A DNA stretch of 55,613 nucleotides from a virus. Below, piece by piece: positions 22,424 through 29,104 of the stretch. The stretch lies in IMG/VR virus record IMGVR_UViG_3300045975_000184, positions 1 through 55,613 of that record. One strand, 5' to 3'. Positions within the stretch are counted from its first letter, which is position 1. Every line of letters begins with the position of its first letter. Position numbers and translations under genes: made by a program. The notes beneath the pieces are model-generated. The model saw only the letters and a program-made list of their open reading frames with translations. It made no database searches and was not told the DNA's origin.

Positions 22424-23005
22424 CTAATCTCCTATAATAGATCTAACTTTTTGCACACGATTTTCTAATGTATCCCAAGGAACAAAGTATATAGGATCAT
22501 TTTGTCGTAAAATTGCCTTATTATTGTAACTAATAATAAAATCATAATAAAGTATCTGTAATGCATAGATAACAGATTGATCTGTAATTCGTATGGAATC
22601 TTTTTCTTCTTCTACAACAGGTGGAGATTCAATATAAAACAAATAATCATATGTTTTTAATGACCTATATACTTTCCGTTGATACATTTTATAGGTGTCT
22701 TGTGATACTACTGATGCACAACGGAATATGGTATGAAGAAAGACATCAAGTAACGTTCTATCAGATATAAACTCTCGTAATTCCTTTTCTTCTTCTATAC
22801 GATAGGTAAACATATGATGCTGACACTTATAAATATCTTCTATTGGCCTTTCAAGAAAATCATCATTCGTATGAAAACCATGTTCTGCTGCTATCTTTCT
22901 TGCACAACTCGGTAAAAATGGACTATTAACTATTTTATTCTCAACTAAGTATTGTGCTAATGTTGTTTTCCCACATGCAGATAACCCCATGAACCCTATC
23001 TTCAT
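22424..23005 (-). CDS. P-loop NTPase / nucleoside-kinase-like protein, 193 aa
   Basis: Walker A is GLSACGKTT (residues 7-15). It is followed by the SDRTLLDVFLHT segment, which resembles the D-R motif of AAA_28 / NadR- and thymidylate-kinase-like proteins. A deoxynucleotide or nucleoside kinase is the likeliest role, given the ThyX, dCTP deaminase and ribonucleotide reductase genes nearby. Its start overlaps the membrane-peptide gene upstream (ATGA). Confidence 0.7.
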   Translation of the reverse strand: MKIGFMGLSACGKTTLAQYLVENKIVNSPFLPSCARKIAAEHGFHTNDDFLERPIEDIYKCQHHMFTYRIEEEKELREFISDRTLLDVFLHTIFRCASVVSQDTYKMYQRKVYRSLKTYDYLFYIESPPVVEEEKDSIRITDQSVIYALQILYYDFIISYNNKAILRQNDPIYFVPWDTLENRVQKVRSIIGD

Positions 23006-23124
23006 TTACGTTTTCCTCTTGAAAGAAACCATTGTATAAACAAAAATGTACCAATATTTATTATACACAATAATACGATAAAAAGCATAAAATTAAACAA
23101 ACCAATCGTTTCCATATCTGTCAT
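23002..23124 (-). CDS. Small membrane protein, 40 aa
   Basis: The frame reads MTDMETIGLFNFMLFIVLLC and ends FLFIQWFLSRGKRK, a single hydrophobic span with a basic tail. It shares ATGA overlaps with both neighbours, so the three genes are translated together. Small membrane peptides next to each other can be holin-like, but there is no lysin nearby in this window to support that. Confidence 0.6.
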   Translation of the reverse strand: MTDMETIGLFNFMLFIVLLCIINIGTFLFIQWFLSRGKRK

Positions 23125-23225
23125 TTGCTATTCCTCCCAAATAAAAAAATCATGAGAAGAATAATTGCACATACAAATGTGCCTATCAAAACAAATATTC
23201 CAAGTGAGATAAGAAAAATTTCCAT
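23121..23225 (-). CDS. Small membrane protein, 34 aa
   Basis: The frame reads MEIFLISLGIFVLIGTFVCAII and is hydrophobic up to a short basic end (FGRNSK). It overlaps the next membrane peptide by four bases. Coding status rests on that overlap and its composition. Confidence 0.5.
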   Translation of the reverse strand: MEIFLISLGIFVLIGTFVCAIILLMIFLFGRNSK

Positions 23226-23314
23226 ATTTATCTAAGATATATCCACATTAAAAAAAAACAAGAAAAATGAAATAATAAGTATCCATATATTTTCCTTGAT
23301 GTACACTTTAACAT

Positions 23315-23333
23315 GGGCTGTTTTAGACAGCCC
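23315..23333 (-). terminator. Hairpin terminator next to a palindrome
   Basis: GGGCTGT and ACAGCCC pair over a 5-base loop. It follows the gene 23353-23550 and the palindrome 23335-23349. The rest of the gap to 23226 holds only a possible 12-codon frame. Confidence 0.55.
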
Positions 23334-23334
23334 C

Positions 23335-23349
23335 ATTAAATTATTTAAT
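23335..23349. repeat. P15 palindrome, exact
   Basis: Between the stop of 23353-23550 and the hairpin 23315-23333. Confidence 0.9.
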
Positions 23350-23352
23350 TCT

Positions 23353-23550
23353 TCAAACAGCCACCGTATCATCACTGTCTTTCATATCAACATATGCAAA
23401 CATACCTGCTTGTGAAACTTCAAAGTTCTCTATTGCCTGTCTGTGTGGTTTCATACCACCTTCTACACACTTACGTAAAGCTTCACCCCTTGATTCAGCT
23501 TCAACAACAAAGATAGATTTCGTGTGAAGGACAACTTCAAATTTTGGCAT
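23353..23550 (-). CDS. Hypothetical protein, 65 aa
   Basis: MPKFEVVLHTKSIFVVEAESRGEAL reads as strand-strand-helix, as in the small phage domain in which 'EA.S..EA' precedes a helix. It has its own promoter at 23591-23619 inside the upstream gene. A palindrome and a hairpin terminator follow it, so it is a one-gene transcription unit. Confidence 0.7.
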   Translation of the reverse strand: MPKFEVVLHTKSIFVVEAESRGEALRKCVEGGMKPHRQAIENFEVSQAGMFAYVDMKDSDDTVAV

Positions 23551-23551
23551 T

Positions 23552-23728
23552 TTAACTATCCTCTATATGAGTGTGTTTTTGTCTATAATAATTATACCCA
23601 TTCTTGGGATTTAAGTCAAGTTTTTCTTCATCCGTAAGAAACTGTTGATACTTATATTTTTCTTTTTTTAAAGGTTCCATTTTTAATTGTTTTTGGCCTT
23701 CATCGGTATTTTTTCTAAATTTTTTCAT
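23552..23728 (-). CDS. Small basic protein, 58 aa
   Basis: The ATG overlaps the upstream stop (ATGA). The product begins MKKFRKNTDEGQKQLKMEPL and is lysine-rich and probably soluble. The predicted promoter of the next gene lies within its C-terminal codons (KLDLNPKNGYNYY), so this sequence must serve two purposes. One base separates it from the next start. Confidence 0.6.
   Translation of the reverse strand: MKKFRKNTDEGQKQLKMEPLKKEKYKYQQFLTDEEKLDLNPKNGYNYYRQKHTHIEDS
23591..23619 (-). promoter_or_regulatory. Sigma-70-type promoter inside a gene
   Basis: TTGACT (23619-23614), 17 bases, TATAAT (23596-23591), located in the last codons of the 58-aa gene. It leads to the single gene at 23353-23550, which then ends in a palindrome and a hairpin terminator. 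Confidence 0.65.
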
Positions 23729-24078
23729 ACTGCGTTTTTAATCCTTTCAAACATTTCTTCTGCTCTTGGTGAATGAATTTCTAAAAAATCATTACCAGAA
23801 TTAAACCATACTCTAAGTTTATTGTCAAGTTGATCAACTGCTGCTAAATCAATTCTATTTAGTATCAATACTTCTTGTGGATGATAATACATAATGTGGT
23901 TTTCACCTTCTTCTGGAATTTCTGTAAGACTATTAATTGTTTTCTCTAACAATTCTCTTGCAACATCATTTATGTAATAAACATAAGAAAAATTTCCATA
24001 AAACCCTAACATGAGTTCATCATGGGCTTTATCGTAATAGGCACACGTTAAATTATTATGGTTCATATATAATTTCAT
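23725..24078 (-). CDS. Hypothetical protein, 117 aa
   Basis: A mixed protein with a YDKAHDELMLGFYGNFSYVYYI strand region near the N-terminus. That layout ('Y......L.L.F..G..Y.Y') resembles KTSC-type domains, but the match is weak. It overlaps dCTP deaminase by four bases, which suggests coupled synthesis. Confidence 0.6.
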   Translation of the reverse strand: MKLYMNHNNLTCAYYDKAHDELMLGFYGNFSYVYYINDVARELLEKTINSLTEIPEEGENHIMYYHPQEVLILNRIDLAAVDQLDNKLRVWFNSGNDFLEIHSPRAEEMFERIKNAV

Positions 24079-24632
24079 ACATAATCCTCCGTATGCTGTT
24101 TATTAAGTTCTATGTTTCTTGCACCTTGATACTTCCCTTGATACGCTACTTTGACTGTCTCATGTAAATGAAAACGTACTTGAGCAATACCAACACCAGC
24201 ATAGAGTTTTACAATACATGGATTAAAATTTGAGACTTCAATTGTTAGGTTGCCTTCATATCCTGCTTCAATAGGTGTAATATGTGGCACTATACCTATA
24301 CGTGCAAGTGACGATTTTCCCCAACATTCAGCACTAACATTAAGAGGGAGTTTCAATCTTTCTGTTGCTAATCCTAATATACGTCCATATGCTGGTATAT
24401 GGACGTAATCTTGTTTAACAAGTTCGTAATTTTCTATATTATCTTGTTGTAATGAATCAATCATATAATTTTTTGGTGGATTAAATACTAAAAAATGTGG
24501 CTGTAAGGTAATAACGTAGCCAGCAGGATCAAGACCGTAACTGAGTACAGATTTTACTTTATGATCAATAAATGGATCAATCATCTGATGATGTTTTACA
24601 TACTCACAAATCATAGTATCTGTTAAAAGCAT
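24075..24632 (-). CDS. dcd: dCTP deaminase, 185 aa
   Basis: The trimeric dUTPase/Dcd-family motifs are clear: SYGLDP, GKSSLARIGI, AGYEGNLTIEVSN and the C-terminal YQGKYQGA. This enzyme converts dCTP to dUTP (bifunctional members go on to dUMP), supplying substrate for thymidylate synthesis by the ThyX encoded at 26652-27377. Length is normal for Dcd. Together with ribonucleotide reductase this gives the phage its own dTMP route. Confidence 0.9.
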   Translation of the reverse strand: MLLTDTMICEYVKHHQMIDPFIDHKVKSVLSYGLDPAGYVITLQPHFLVFNPPKNYMIDSLQQDNIENYELVKQDYVHIPAYGRILGLATERLKLPLNVSAECWGKSSLARIGIVPHITPIEAGYEGNLTIEVSNFNPCIVKLYAGVGIAQVRFHLHETVKVAYQGKYQGARNIELNKQHTEDYV

Positions 24633-24633
24633 A

Positions 24634-24906
24634 TTAATCTCCAGTGCTTAAATTAAAGTTTTCACCAAGTTCTTCTGTAAGAATTTGTAGTTCTTTTGTC
24701 CGTTTATCTACAAAATCTTTAGACATATAATACGACTTCTGTTTATCTTCATAGACAATAAATGTCTCGGTAGGAAATTCATAGTCAACATGATCAAAAA
24801 TATCATGAAAATATTCCATTGTTTCTACATCATACTTTTCTTCAAGGTACGCTAATACTTCGTCCATATCATAATACTCTAATGTTCGGACTTTTGGTTT
24901 GTGCAT
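24634..24906 (-). CDS. Hypothetical acidic protein, 90 aa, similar to 30975-31289
   Basis: The block DEVLAYLEEKYDVETMEYFHDIF resembles KQVLDYVEEKYQYGYYDYVTHII in the protein at 30975-31289, so they may be distant paralogues. Both are small and acidic. One base separates the gene from dcd. Function unknown. Confidence 0.6.
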   Translation of the reverse strand: MHKPKVRTLEYYDMDEVLAYLEEKYDVETMEYFHDIFDHVDYEFPTETFIVYEDKQKSYYMSKDFVDKRTKELQILTEELGENFNLSTGD

Positions 24907-25251
24907 TTAATAGCATCTCCTTTCGTATCTATAATGCATATGACACCAACCTACTCTATTATTTGTGCAACGTCTTTGTGGAGCATATACAATTGGCGGT
25001 TGTACATACACATAAGCACCACCACGATATACACGTTGTCTTTCTCTATTGTGCCTATGTCCATGATGTCTATGTTGGTGTGCGTGTCTTTTATTTCTTC
25101 CATGCCAATGTGGATGTGAACCATGTGCTAATGTAATTTCTACATTCTGTGCTTCTGCACGATTAATTAAAGTAGGTACTCCAAGAGACACACACCACAT
25201 TAATAACCCACATCCAATAATTTTAATCAGGTTCATCTGGTTCTTCTTCAT
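24907..25251 (-). CDS. Exported histidine-rich protein, 114 aa
   Basis: A signal-like hydrophobic stretch (NLIKIIGCGLLMWCVSLGV) ends near A-E-A-Q, a typical signal peptidase site. The mature part is packed with His and Arg (HPHWHGRNKRHAHQHRHHG), then a VYVQPPIVYAP stretch and cysteines. The His-rich region may bind metal. The Y-V-Q-P-P repeat style also appears in the lipoprotein at 26215-26478. The start follows AAAGGAAAAACCTT. Confidence 0.65.
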   Translation of the reverse strand: MKKNQMNLIKIIGCGLLMWCVSLGVPTLINRAEAQNVEITLAHGSHPHWHGRNKRHAHQHRHHGHRHNRERQRVYRGGAYVYVQPPIVYAPQRRCTNNRVGWCHMHYRYERRCY

Positions 25252-25429
25252 AAGGTTTTTCCTTTACTGATAAAACTTCTACGGTTGTTTCATACATATC
25301 TTCTTGATCTATGGCACTAAAAAATTTGCCATCAAGATACTGCATGACAAGATCCTTTGCTTCTTCTTCTGTTTCACAATCAACAGTAAAAGCGGTTTTA
25401 ATAATTTCTTGAATATGAACTATGAACAT
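25223..25429 (-). CDS. Hypothetical acidic protein, 68 aa
   Basis: Begins MFIVHIQEIIKTAFTVDCETEEEAKDLVMQ, the strand-then-helix pattern of small phage proteins with an E-E-E-A helix cap. It is glutamate-rich at the end (EEPDEPD). Overlaps the exported protein gene by 29 bases. Confidence 0.6.
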   Translation of the reverse strand: MFIVHIQEIIKTAFTVDCETEEEAKDLVMQYLDGKFFSAIDQEDMYETTVEVLSVKEKPYEEEPDEPD

Positions 25430-25441
25430 AACTATCTCCTT

Positions 25442-25762
25442 TTAGTTAGGTACACATTGTTGTAACCAATGAGAATCAGTAGGACCATTAGGCTCTGCGG
25501 CATAAAAACCTATAGTCATATCAATACGTGGATTTTTAAAAAACTTATAGTATCTTGCACATGTACCATTGTCAAAAATATATGGTGTAAAAGAATATTT
25601 ATCTGGAAAGCATTTATTCAAAGTAAGAAGATAATGAATAACATTCGTTGTACACGTCATAAGATCTTCACCAACAGCATACACCACATAATTTGTAGGA
25701 CTTAACTGTAACTGATGTTCATTCCTACCAACTACAACTGCTTCATAATATTTGAAAATCAT
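25442..25762 (-). CDS. Hypothetical protein, 106 aa
   Basis: The start is the ATG after AAAGGAAACAC (MIFKYYEAVVVGRNEH). A longer frame to 25795 would run through a hairpin terminator and is rejected. The interior is beta-rich with paired cysteines far apart. A palindrome and the hairpin lie just upstream. Function unknown. Confidence 0.6.
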   Translation of the reverse strand: MIFKYYEAVVVGRNEHQLQLSPTNYVVYAVGEDLMTCTTNVIHYLLTLNKCFPDKYSFTPYIFDNGTCARYYKFFKNPRIDMTIGFYAAEPNGPTDSHWLQQCVPN

Positions 25763-25773
25763 GTGTTTCCTTT

Positions 25774-25795
25774 GTGGGCATTTGTAGATGCCCAC
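25774..25795 (-). terminator. Hairpin terminator next to a palindrome
   Basis: GTGGGCAT and ATGCCCAC pair over a 6-base loop, between the palindrome 25801-25815 and the ribosome site of 25442-25762. Confidence 0.55.
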
Positions 25796-25800
25796 TTTTA

Positions 25801-25815
25801 ATTAAATAATTTAAT
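25801..25815. repeat. P15 palindrome, exact
   Basis: After the 45-aa membrane protein and before the hairpin 25774-25795. Confidence 0.9.
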
Positions 25816-25819
25816 CTTT

Positions 25820-25957
25820 CTATCGTGGTAAGGTTTGGATTAATTGTAGTACGGCTAACAATACTACAGGAACCCATAAAGGACACCAATTAGCAGCAGA
25901 TAACGCTGCTAATATTAACGCAAGAATCGCTAAAACTACACTAACTGTAAGCACCAT
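25820..25957 (-). CDS. Small two-span membrane protein, 45 aa
   Basis: Two hydrophobic segments (VLTVSVVLAILALILAALS and CPLWVPVVLLAVLQLI) are separated by a short N-W loop. The ATG follows a GGGGGATAAC site. The gene is followed by a palindrome at 25801-25815. It could be holin-like or another membrane-active peptide; that is inference. Confidence 0.6.
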   Translation of the reverse strand: MVLTVSVVLAILALILAALSAANWCPLWVPVVLLAVLQLIQTLPR

Positions 25958-25966
25958 GTTATCCCC

Positions 25967-26215
25967 CTATACACCATTCGTAAATGGTTCTTCATGTATA
26001 CCATCTAACAAAACACCTAAATTAAGTTTATCTCCCCATTTCGTATACAGGTTATCCAATTCACACACAAAAACCCCATCATGAACAACAACTAACCCTT
26101 CATAACACACGTATACTCCATCAGGAATATGTACTTCTTGTCCTGGTACGTAACACATACTATGTGCATCAACTTTTATTTGACACCCATTTTCACCATA
26201 GACATCATAATTCAT
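25967..26215 (-). CDS. Hypothetical protein, 82 aa
   Basis: A beta-rich protein (CQIKVDAHSMCYVPGQEVHI; GVYVCYEGLVVVHDG) whose repeated V-x-V strands suggest a small barrel or sandwich. Its start overlaps the stop of the lipoprotein gene by one base. No family recognised. Confidence 0.6.
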   Translation of the reverse strand: MNYDVYGENGCQIKVDAHSMCYVPGQEVHIPDGVYVCYEGLVVVHDGVFVCELDNLYTKWGDKLNLGVLLDGIHEEPFTNGV

Positions 26216-26478
26216 TAATCACATCTCCTATAAGTACGATAACCATACCAGTTTCCATATCTATCATATTGTCGTTGACGATGTGTATAACATCGTCGAT
26301 AACGATATGAAGGTGGAGTTACGTACACAGGTGGAGCAGGTTGTACATATACAGGTGGAGTAGTAATTGTTACAGGAGCAGGAGTCACAGAGACATTACC
26401 ATATGGATCTACTGCTGCAACACATCCACCTACTAATAATCCAATACCTATCATTAAACCAGCAATACTCTTTTTCAT
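26215..26478 (-). CDS. Lipoprotein from an internal start, 87 aa
   Basis: This in-frame internal gene starts at ATG 26478 after AAGGATTGTAAT, a good spacing. It encodes MKKSIAGLMIGIGLLVGGC; the LVGG-C lipobox predicts lipidation at C19. The mature part is rich in P, V and Y (PVYVQPAPPVYVTPP) and ends with many Y, R and C residues (YRRCYTHRQRQYDRYG). A protein of the host envelope is expected. Related tail style is seen in the exported protein at 24907-25251. Confidence 0.65.
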   Translation of the reverse strand: MKKSIAGLMIGIGLLVGGCVAAVDPYGNVSVTPAPVTITTPPVYVQPAPPVYVTPPSYRYRRCYTHRQRQYDRYGNWYGYRTYRRCD

Positions 26479-26655
26479 ATTACAATCCTTGTCATTTGCA
26501 ATAACATAGACTTTTGATAAATCAACTCCCCCGCACCGAATATAATCAGACCCTCCATCCACAAATGTCTGATTTTGACATGAACATTGGTGAAAATCAT
26601 GCCTATGTTTTGACTCTAAAATTTCTCCACATTCTAAACATTGTACTTTACTCAT
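26215..26655 (-). CDS. Zinc-ribbon (DUF7695-like) domain fused to a lipoprotein, 146 aa
   Basis: Residues 1-45 look like the small cytoplasmic DUF7695-type zinc protein (CLECGEILESKHRHDF, CSCQ, FVDGGSDYIR). In the same frame, residues 60-146 are a complete lipoprotein precursor: MKKSIAGLMIGIGLLVGGC with a lipobox cysteine, then a proline/tyrosine-rich tail. A signal sequence in mid-protein is not expected to work, so this looks like two genes joined by loss of a stop codon. An internal ATG at 26478 has its own AAGGA site. The start overlaps the ThyX stop (ATGA). Confidence 0.7.
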   Translation of the reverse strand: MSKVQCLECGEILESKHRHDFHQCSCQNQTFVDGGSDYIRCGGVDLSKVYVIANDKDCNMKKSIAGLMIGIGLLVGGCVAAVDPYGNVSVTPAPVTITTPPVYVQPAPPVYVTPPSYRYRRCYTHRQRQYDRYGNWYGYRTYRRCD

Positions 26656-27377
26656 ACCAATATCCACTTGTTTTTTTCAAGTATCTCTATTGTTACAGGA
26701 CACATGTTTGCTTCTTTCACTTCTTCTAGCATCAATTGAGCTACTGTATGTATTTCTTCTTGTGCATGGGCTGAATTTCGTAACATTTGATAATTCGCAA
26801 ATGAACGAAGATTCATTGTTGTTACACGTTCTGTCATATTATTCTGTGGCAATACTCCTCTATAAAATTCTCTCAGTCTTTTATACTGAGTGTTTGTAAT
26901 CAAACCCATTTTTTCATGTTGTTTCATACGTTCTAAACACGTTCTATATAAATCATTTGCACGTCCACAGATGTATTCATACTCTCCTATTAAATCATCT
27001 TCATAACAATCATAGAATACATTCAAAATATCCTCTGGCATTTTGAGCCATTCATTAGGCATGGTTCTATATCGTCCACTCATACCATTATGAGATGCTA
27101 TCCTATGTGTCATGTGTTGTCTATCTGTGCTTATAGGAATTTTCATCCAGAAACGAAAGACAACACTTTCAAAAGGACTACCATGTACGTGTCCTACATC
27201 TTCTAATGTTTGTATTGGACGTGTAAGCACTTCTGTTAAGATTCTTTTTACATCTTCATCTGTACGTTTTTCTTTTCCTTGTAATGTTGTACTTGAAGTC
27301 CATGCACTTTCAGCAATTGCCCTATCATCACCTAGCCAACCTTGTAATTCAACATGTATCTGGCCTTTATTCCTCAT
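26652..27377 (-). CDS. thyX: Flavin-dependent thymidylate synthase ThyX, 241 aa
   Basis: The ThyX motif region reads DRQHMTHRIASHNGMSGRY (residues 85-103), matching the family form R-Q-x-x-R-H-R-x-x-S-x-N-E-x-S-x-R-Y. HGSPFE upstream (65-70) fits the conserved T-P-F-E block. ThyX makes dTMP from dUMP using FAD and methylenetetrahydrofolate. Two changes are visible: the first R of R-H-R is T90, and the usual N-E is N-G. With dcd and ribonucleotide reductase it forms a phage nucleotide route. The start follows AGGTGAATT. Confidence 0.9.
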   Translation of the reverse strand: MRNKGQIHVELQGWLGDDRAIAESAWTSSTTLQGKEKRTDEDVKRILTEVLTRPIQTLEDVGHVHGSPFESVVFRFWMKIPISTDRQHMTHRIASHNGMSGRYRTMPNEWLKMPEDILNVFYDCYEDDLIGEYEYICGRANDLYRTCLERMKQHEKMGLITNTQYKRLREFYRGVLPQNNMTERVTTMNLRSFANYQMLRNSAHAQEEIHTVAQLMLEEVKEANMCPVTIEILEKNKWILV

Positions 27378-27395
27378 AATTCACCTATGATTAAA

Positions 27396-27875
27396 TTATT
27401 TTTGACTATGCACGACATTTGCTGATTCATAAATATAGACATTCTTAGGAAGTGTATCAGTATAGACTTTGACAAGATCACGTTCAAGTAAACCGTATCC
27501 AATCCCTGGAAAGTTTACCACAACACGATTGTAATGTCCAGCAATCTTCTGAAGGAGTTTACAAGAGTATTCAATAAGAGGCAAACTCGAAGGCTGTTGA
27601 TAATTCTTCTTTGTTTGAAAAATCCCTATATGTTTTCCTTCAATCTCTGTAATAATCAAAACCCCATATTCACCTAAATGTCCACACACTTCACGTACTA
27701 ATTGTCCTGCTTCAAAAGCAATATGCGGATATTTTTTTGCTAATCTTCCTGCTGCTCCTACTCCCATCACCAATGAACCATCTTGTTTTATACATGAGTT
27801 TGCGGTAACAAGAAATAAATCAGCCAAACCTAATTCATTAAACATTTCACCTGTAAGATACTCAGGCATTTTCAT
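27396..27875 (-). CDS. Macro-domain protein (ADP-ribose-related), 159 aa
   Basis: The N-terminal strand and loop LVTANSCIKQDGSLVMGVGAAGRLA and the later VVNFPGIGYGLL match macro domains, which bind ADP-ribose and often remove it from proteins, nucleic acids or ADP-ribose-1''-phosphate. Members of the Poa1-like branch act on the last of these, a by-product of tRNA ligation. In this phage, which has RNA ligases, either RNA-repair clean-up or reversal of host ADP-ribosylation defence is plausible. The choice is inference. Confidence 0.8.
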   Translation of the reverse strand: MKMPEYLTGEMFNELGLADLFLVTANSCIKQDGSLVMGVGAAGRLAKKYPHIAFEAGQLVREVCGHLGEYGVLIITEIEGKHIGIFQTKKNYQQPSSLPLIEYSCKLLQKIAGHYNRVVVNFPGIGYGLLERDLVKVYTDTLPKNVYIYESANVVHSQK

Positions 27876-28524
27876 ATCCTTCTAGTTCTGTTATTTCAAT
27901 CAACATATGAGGATATTTTTGTGTCAATATTTGCAACACATCGTCTAATGGTGTTTCATCAATTAAATTATTTAATTTTTTCTCTTTATGATACTCCTGT
28001 TTCTCTACATTTGTTTTTAATAAATACTCTAATACTTCATAGAGATATGCAAATTTATGTGCATATTTAATCGCTTCTAATTGTCCATGTATTTTTTCGT
28101 ATTTTTGTAAAGGAACATAAATTATAGCTTTTTGTCTCTGAATAATTTGTGTTTTTTCTTGATCATTAATATATTGTTTATAATTTTTTGTAGATAAATT
28201 TTGTGCTGCTTGAAGCATATCATCTTTATTATGCTGTGTAATATACCGCATAAATGCTTTAATGCGCCACCAAGGTACATCTTTTAAATCACGAAATTTT
28301 ATACCAAGATGTGAACACATTTTATATAAATTAATGTATGAAGTAACATCTTTTGTATTTAAATTTGGATATTCTCTTTGTAAATATACCCAAAAATTAC
28401 TATGTTTATCTTTATACACTTTTCTTTCCTTTATATCATATAAGTATGCTCCTAATCGTATTTTGTTTTCTAAATCAATATCAATATATTTTTGAATCAT
28501 TTCTGGAGTTACTGTACTTTCCAT
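27862..28524 (-). CDS. Hypothetical helical protein, 220 aa
   Basis: A mostly helical, charged protein (DLENKIRLGAYLYDIKERKVYKD; WRIKAFMRYITQHNKDDML). A palindrome copy at 27962-27976 is translated as KLNNLI. It overlaps the macro-domain gene by 14 bases and the RuvC-like gene by 16. No family recognised; the long helical repeats could form a protein scaffold. Confidence 0.65.
   Translation of the reverse strand: MESTVTPEMIQKYIDIDLENKIRLGAYLYDIKERKVYKDKHSNFWVYLQREYPNLNTKDVTSYINLYKMCSHLGIKFRDLKDVPWWRIKAFMRYITQHNKDDMLQAAQNLSTKNYKQYINDQEKTQIIQRQKAIIYVPLQKYEKIHGQLEAIKYAHKFAYLYEVLEYLLKTNVEKQEYHKEKKLNNLIDETPLDDVLQILTQKYPHMLIEITELEGYENA
27962..27976. repeat. P15 palindrome, exact, in gene
   Basis: Translated as KLNNLI in 27862-28524. 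Confidence 0.9.
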
Positions 28525-29009
28525 ATTTTATCCTGTACAGAATATTTCCACGGACTACTTTTGTTCTGTAAATAATGTACTCCTGTTATTGCTATACCTA
28601 ATGCATCTCGTAAGTGTTCATTAGGTAATAACAAATTCCATGTTGTTTTTAGTCCCATTGCGACATCTTTTTTTGTGGCTCTCCCATTACCCGTAATAAA
28701 CTTCTTCATTGTCAATGGAGCAACTATATATAACGGACACCAATCATACAAATACTCTCGTAATAAAATATTGATTGTTGCTAAAAGTTCTAGCACGTTT
28801 TTATTAGGTGATCCCCATGAAATACCTTCCATAAAGATTGCTGTGACTTTATAATCTTGTGCTATCCATTGACATTGTGTAGCGAGCATCCTTGCTCCTA
28901 CTAATCCTTTTTTCTCTATATCATACAATTCAGTATATCTTATCTGCAAGTTCTCATTGAGAACAACTATACCTGTATGCGTGCTAGGATCAATACCCAT
29001 AATAATCAT
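28509..29009 (-). CDS. ruvC: RuvC-like Holliday junction resolvase, 166 aa
   Basis: The RNase H-fold active site is visible: IMGIDPSTHTG (D7), IFMEGISWG (E61) and HLRDALGIA (D135). KKFITGNGRATKKD near residues 102-115 is typical of RuvC. The enzyme cuts Holliday junctions as a dimer and would resolve recombination intermediates before packaging. The size is normal. It ends with a 16-base overlap into the next gene. Confidence 0.85.
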   Translation of the reverse strand: MIIMGIDPSTHTGIVVLNENLQIRYTELYDIEKKGLVGARMLATQCQWIAQDYKVTAIFMEGISWGSPNKNVLELLATINILLREYLYDWCPLYIVAPLTMKKFITGNGRATKKDVAMGLKTTWNLLLPNEHLRDALGIAITGVHYLQNKSSPWKYSVQDKIWKVQ

Positions 29010-29101
29010 CTATACCACATATATAATAACATTATAACAAATACTAAACAACCATATTGTATAACTGTCATTATATCCCACAAAATATTTCCTATATACA
29101 T
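29006..29101 (-). CDS. Small membrane protein, 31 aa
   Basis: A short hydrophobic peptide (MYIGNILWDIMTVIQYGCLVF) in the gap between the RNA ligase and ruvC genes, ending in an ATGA overlap with ruvC. The start has no strong ribosome site; an internal ATG after GGGATATA is an alternative. Moderate support only. Confidence 0.4.
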   Translation of the reverse strand: MYIGNILWDIMTVIQYGCLVFVIMLLYMWYR

Positions 29102-29104
29102 TAT

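Noticed and set aside
23226-23352. A 12-codon frame (MDTYYFIFLVFF) after AAGGAAAATAT
   Set aside because: Too short to support, ends in a run of T bases, and no neighbour overlap; the gap otherwise holds a terminator and palindrome.
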